Shown here in pieces: positions 33,227 through 36,264 of a stretch of 36,264 nt of DNA (its first letter is position 1; each line of letters opens with the position of its first letter). Below the pieces are notes generated by a model. That model saw only the letters and a list, made by a program, of their open reading frames with translations, ran no database searches and was not told the DNA's origin. The translations under genes were made by a program, and so were the position numbers. Source of the DNA: CAZFQG01 sp964520785 (lineage in GTDB: Bacteria > Planctomycetota > Planctomycetia > Pirellulales > Thermoguttaceae); contig CAZFQG010000044.1 in assembly GCA_964520785.1 (NCBI GenBank), positions 1 to 36,264 of the forward strand, written 5' to 3'.

Positions 33227-33927
33227 ACGACCCCGTCCCGCCCGAAGTCCCTCCGCCGAAGACGATCGCCGATACCGGGTCGGCCCAGGTCGATCTGGAC
33301 CGTCGCCGCAGGTGCGGTTTTCCGGAGGTGGTTTTCGCCCAGGGAAAGACGGTCGAGGCGATGGTCGGTATCTTTCAGTCGCTCTTGGACGAAGGCGAGG
33401 AGGTCTTCGCGACGCGCCTGTGCGCGGAGCACGCGGGCGTTCTGTGCGAGCGATTCCCCGACGCGCGTTACAACGCAACGGCCGGAACGCTTCGCATTCG
33501 CCCTCAAGGGGCGCAGACGCCTCCGCTCGTCGGTAGGGTGGCGGTGGTCACCGCCGGAACGAGCGATCTGCCGGTCGCCGCCGAGGCACTCGAGACGCTA
33601 GATTGGTGCGGTGTCCGTTCGGTATTCGTCCAAGACGTGGGAGTCGCCGGCCCGCATCGCGTAGTGGCCAATCTTCCCCTTTTCCAAGACGCCGCCGCGG
33701 TAATCGTCATCGCGGGGATGGAGGGGGCGCTTCCCAGCGTGGTAGGGGGGCACGTCGCCTGTCCCGTCATCGCGGTTCCGACGAGCGTCGGCTACGGTGC
33801 CAGTTTCCAGGGGGTGGCGGCCCTCTTGGGCATGCTCAACAGTTGCGCCTCGAACGTGACGGTCGTGAACATCGACGCCGGTTTCAAGGCCGCCTACGTC
33901 GCCGCGCTGATCGCAAAACGCCGATAG
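33223..33927 (+). CDS. larB: LarB, nickel-pincer cofactor biosynthesis (AIR carboxylase-like)
   Basis: A 234-residue cytoplasmic protein. LarB carboxylates and hydrolyses nicotinate adenine dinucleotide in the first step of nickel-pincer nucleotide synthesis, the cofactor of lactate racemase-type enzymes. The conserved N-terminal motif is here (VDLDRRRRCGFPEVVFAQGKT), followed by an AIR-carboxylase-like Rossmann core: VGRVAVVTAGTSDLPVA, DVGVAGPHR, AAVIVIAGMEGALPSVVGG, VIAVPTSVGYGASFQGVAALLGMLNSC and the C-terminal VVNIDAGFKAAYVAALI. Length is slightly short but normal for the family. The ATG at 33223 overlaps the PNP stop codon, indicating translational coupling. LarC and LarE are not in the window, so the pathway would have to be completed elsewhere. 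Confidence 0.9.
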   Translation: MNDPVPPEVPPPKTIADTGSAQVDLDRRRRCGFPEVVFAQGKTVEAMVGIFQSLLDEGEEVFATRLCAEHAGVLCERFPDARYNATAGTLRIRPQGAQTPPLVGRVAVVTAGTSDLPVAAEALETLDWCGVRSVFVQDVGVAGPHRVVANLPLFQDAAAVIVIAGMEGALPSVVGGHVACPVIAVPTSVGYGASFQGVAALLGMLNSCASNVTVVNIDAGFKAAYVAALIAKRR

Positions 33928-34163
33928 TTCCCGACTCCACCCACACCTCCCGTCGACCCGCGCGGGGCAAGGGGGAGATTGCCGCGCAGGTGAGGGTGTC
34001 GTCGCTGCCAACACCACGGTAGCAAGAGTGATTGACGTCCGAGGGTTACAAGGCGCAGTCGCGGAACTCAGATGGCGCAGCGTCCTGCTTCGCCTGAGAG
34101 TTTCGGACCCGCGCGCTTGGTACTGCCTGAAACGGCGCAGCCGCCCCCGCGCGACTGGGAGCG
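33928..34163. other. Gap with nothing recognised
   Basis: 236 bp after larB, leading into the hairpin element. No coding frame, promoter consensus or RNA gene was recognised. Confidence 0.5.
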
Positions 34164-34332
34164 GCTAGCAGGCTGTTGAAAAAGTCCATCCGGAAACTTT
34201 TTCAACCTCTCTATCAATGTGGCCCGAGAGGCCACAATGCTCGCATATCCGCTGATTTTCCAAATCCACGGATATGTGGCAAACGTCCCGTTTCCCGCGC
34301 AGCCTGTTTTTCAACAGGTTGCCAGGGCTAGC
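34164..34332. mobile_element. Four-hairpin repeat element, MITE-like
   Basis: Both ends carry GCTAGC (34164-34169 and 34327-34332). Inside, CTGTTGAAAAA (34173-34183) is inverted as TTTTTCAACAG (34307-34317). Four hairpins are visible: 34175-34206 (11-bp stem), 34218-34236 (TGTGGCC/GGCCACA), 34244-34276 (CATATCCG/CGGATATG) and 34303-34318 (CCTGTT/AACAGG). The GGCTGTTGAAAAA end resembles termini of insertion-sequence-derived miniature elements found widely in bacteria. No coding potential. Confidence 0.65.
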
Positions 34333-34360
34333 TTGTCGCGCGGACACCTGGCGAACGCCC

Positions 34361-34597
34361 CTATGACGTTTCCGGACAGCAATAGTGCTGATAGGCAAGA
34401 AGAATTTCGTAGAGATCCATTGAAATCGTTATATCGTCGTCCTCGAAGTCGCCCAACCAGGTGCGATCCGAGTTGTACGCATCGGCTAGAAGGGATAGCA
34501 CGGCCATCAAAGGGACGGTGACCGTTTCTCTCTTGGCCGTTTCTTGCATGACACTGGTAGGGGGGCCTGAATAGACCCGCAGATGGCTTCCTCTCAT
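34361..34597 (-). CDS. Small hypothetical protein
   Basis: A 78-residue protein of unknown function. It is acidic in its second half (LADAYNSDRTWLGDFEDDD, then MDLYEILLAYQHYCCPE) and looks like a real folded helical protein rather than chance translation: hydrophobic residues are regularly spaced and Arg/Pro are not over-represented. The ATG at 34597 is preceded by GAGGG 4 nt upstream. The alternative in-frame ATG further in has no such site. No domain recognised. It lies between the hairpin element and a degraded secreted-protein gene. Confidence 0.5.
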   Translation of the reverse strand: MRGSHLRVYSGPPTSVMQETAKRETVTVPLMAVLSLLADAYNSDRTWLGDFEDDDITISMDLYEILLAYQHYCCPETS

Positions 34598-34870
34598 AAA
34601 ACCCTCGTTGGTTCCCCCCGGTTCGAAGGGTGTTCATTCCGACCGGCGGCCTTTCGCGCCGTTTCCGGTACGCCGCGTCGATTCATTCCATTAACAACGA
34701 CTACGCAGTCATCGCCCAATATCGGAACTCGGTATGATCGGGATTTAACTTATTTGACGAGTAATAGGGATTATTCGGCCACACACTCTTCCGCCGCTTG
34801 GGACGACCGACTAGACTGGAAGGATACTGAAGGCCCGGTTTCCGCGATTCCTCTTGCTCGGGAGCACCCC
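34598..34870. other. Divergent intergenic region
   Basis: 273 bp between the small minus-strand gene and the degraded plus-strand gene. It is AT-richer than its surroundings around 34680-34790 and probably holds both promoters, but I could not assign a convincing -35/-10 pair. Confidence 0.4.
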
Positions 34871-35092
34871 ATGTATAGGCGCACTCGCACCCGTTCCTCG
34901 CGAGGTCAAACCCTCGTTTCGCTGCGCCCCTTGCGCGTCGAGCCTCTGGAAGACCGCCGGATGCTCAGCATCCTCTTCGTCGACGCCGAGGTGGCGCCGG
35001 GAGGAGACGGAGCCGGTTGGTAGACGGCATTGGATGATTTGCAGGCCGCGCTAGATTCGGCCGCCGCGCGGAATGGTGACGATGTCGGGGAG
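34871..35092 (+). pseudogene. 5' fragment of a planctomycete secreted repeat protein
   Basis: Starts at ATG 34871, with GGAG 6 nt upstream. It encodes a basic leader and the planctomycete export motif VEPLEDRRMLS, followed by ILFVDAEVAPGGDGAGW. An in-frame TAG stops it at 35021-35023 after 50 codons. The same frame then continues with TALDDLQAALDSAAARNGDDV, exactly how such proteins carry on (a GW-x-TA-x-DDLQ-x-AL pattern, as in polymorphic outer-membrane/right-handed beta-helix proteins). Soon after, at about 35090, the sequence passes into the antisense of the alkaline phosphatase gene. So the gene has both a nonsense codon and a 3' deletion. Confidence 0.65.
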
Positions 35093-35977
35093 AATGACGT
35101 GGATCAGCCCGCCGAGATCGTTGGCGTGCGCGGCGTGATCCACGCGACCCCCTTCCACCAGCAGGAAGAAACCGGTGTCGCGCCGGTCGAGGACATCCAA
35201 CGCGGCGGCGGTCATTTCCTTTAACGAAGGAACGGTCGTCTTGAGATCGTCGCGGTTCGTTCGATCGATTTCGTACGGCAGGTGGCCGTCGTGGAAGACG
35301 CCGATGAGCCGCTCACTCTTTCCCGCGCGGGCACGCATCGCTTCCGCGTTCCGCGCCGTCGCGTATCCGGCCGATTCGAATTCGCCCAGTAGATTGCGCT
35401 GATCCGGACGACGGCCGGGATCGAAGTGCTCGATCCCCCCGCCCAACAGGACGTCGATGCGGCGTTCGAAATACTGCCCGGCGATCTCGTTCTGCATGGA
35501 ACGCCGCGGAACGACCGCCGCCATTGCGGCGGGCGTGGCGTGCGTCAGTTGCGTGGTCGTCACCAGTCCGACCGCCTTGCCGACGGCACGGACCGCATCC
35601 GCGATTGGGGGATGCTCACGGCCGTCGGGGTCGACGTTGAGCGAACCGTTGTTGACTCGCGTCCCCCCGCTCCAGGAGGACGAGGCCGCGGCGGAATCGG
35701 TGACCGGAGAATCGGCCGCGGCCATGTCCATCGCGGCGCGGCGACCTCGTCCTTCCTCCAGCAGGCGCATCCAATTCGACGGCCGCCCGTCGCGCCAACG
35801 GCGGAACTGGTCGGCGGCGCAGAGCGTTCCGAAGCTCATCCCGTCGCTCACCATGAGTATCACGCTCTTGGGGCCGGCGGAGGTGGAACTTCCCGTCTTG
35901 GTCGATGCGCCGGCGGTTCGGACGCCGAAGAGCGCGCATGCGCCCATCCCAAATTTGAGAAAACTGCGTCGCTTCAT
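35051..35977 (-). pseudogene. Alkaline phosphatase (PhoA family), C-terminally truncated
   Basis: A 308-residue product, against about 420-500 for the family. A Tat-like signal (MKRRSFLKFGMGACALFGV) leads into SVILMVSDGMSFG (first metal Asp), SPVTDSAAASSSWSGG (catalytic Ser region), VGLVTTTQLTHATPA and GFFLLVEGGRVDHAAHAND (metal Asp and His). It then departs from the family after DLGGLI and ends in HVILPDIVTIPRGGRI. The last segment with the remaining metal ligands (the Asp-His pair and the late His) is absent, so no activity is expected. AAGGA about 9 nt before the ATG at 35977 supports the start. The 3' end meets the degraded secreted-protein fragment tail to tail, so one deletion may have truncated both. 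Confidence 0.75.
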
Positions 35978-36264
35978 CGTGCTCTATCCTTGGTGTCCCC
36001 ACGGAGAAACTTCCCGCCCATGCGAGGCGGAGCCAAAGCTTGAATAATACTACGGCGCCGGGCAAACCGCAATCGGGCGGCATGAATCCCCCACCCGCGT
36101 AACGGGCCGCGAACGCCGGCCGCAAGCGACAGGATCGCCCACGTTTGCACGTCTCCACTCCTTTCCCGCCGGAACCTTCAGTGGCTGTTTGGCAAGACAC
36201 CGCGAGCCGGTCGGGCGGGGCAAGAATGTGCCCCAGCGGCTTGTACGTGTCCCTCGGCCACAGA
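35978..36264. other. Upstream region of the phosphatase remnant
   Basis: 287 bp to the window edge, presumably holding the phosphatase promoter. Frames crossing it are extensions of antisense phosphatase sequence. I see no gene, repeat or clear promoter. Confidence 0.4.

Noticed and set aside
35426..36043. A 205-codon plus-strand open frame
   Set aside because: Antisense to the alkaline phosphatase, whose motifs are clear.

Overview
The window looks like chromosomal DNA of a planctomycete, probably a Pirellulales-type member of the Planctomycetota. The evidence is: two secreted proteins whose N-terminal regions carry the planctomycete export/anchor motif (LEERRLLSA, LEDRRMLS); dockerin-like repeats ending in WG; a PEP-CTERM tail; an ECF sigma factor next to a Ser/Thr kinase fused to a beta-propeller; a propeller/CxxCH protein resembling the hydrazine synthase alpha middle domain; and wide gene spacing in GC-rich DNA. 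No tRNA, rRNA, CRISPR array or intact transposon was seen.

Layout. 1-2161: the 3' part of a hybrid histidine kinase with an odd, apparently fused receiver. 2.3-5.8 kb: a secreted two-CxxCH propeller protein, a 3 x 20 bp tandem repeat, and a Tat-exported metallo-beta-lactamase-fold protein. 5.86-8.19 kb (-): a large secreted TIM-barrel protein. 8.2-10.6 kb: a transposase remnant abutting a 5'-truncated membrane glycerophosphodiester phosphodiesterase, then a GlsB/YeaQ-type membrane protein. 10.8-12.4 kb: a nitronate monooxygenase-like enzyme. 12.6-17.3 kb (-): a second large TIM-barrel protein, an HtrA-type protease and a DksA/TraR zinc-finger protein. 17.3-19.5 kb: a long gap, then a coiled-coil membrane protein. 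19.7-21.7 kb: a PEP-CTERM/dockerin protein converging on a sugar-phosphate isomerase-like protein that has lost expected metal ligands. 21.9-24.2 kb: a MITE-like element directly upstream of an LptF/G permease gene and hemE. 24.5-28.9 kb: ECF sigma factor and kinase-propeller pair. 29.2-31.4 kb: SBBP-repeat/dockerin protein. 31.5-31.8 kb: a candidate structured RNA. 31.95-33.9 kb: a very acidic small protein, purine nucleoside phosphorylase and LarB. 34.1-36 kb: a four-hairpin repeat element, a small hypothetical gene, and two truncated genes facing each other (a secreted-protein 5' fragment and an alkaline phosphatase lacking its C-terminus).

Working together. The clearest functional groups are LptF/G-HemE (1 nt or less between genes), PNP-LarB (ATGA overlap) and ECF sigma-kinase. 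HtrA and DksA are co-directional but separated by about 170 bp. Much of the rest is single genes with secretion signals, consistent with a large planctomycete cell-envelope repertoire.

Novelty. The strongest candidates are the putative ~205-nt structured RNA with its own promoter and terminator-like hairpin (31547-31790), the acidic small protein after it, the receiver fusion in the histidine kinase, and the decay zone at 34-36 kb. No complete new multi-gene system could be argued from sequence alone.
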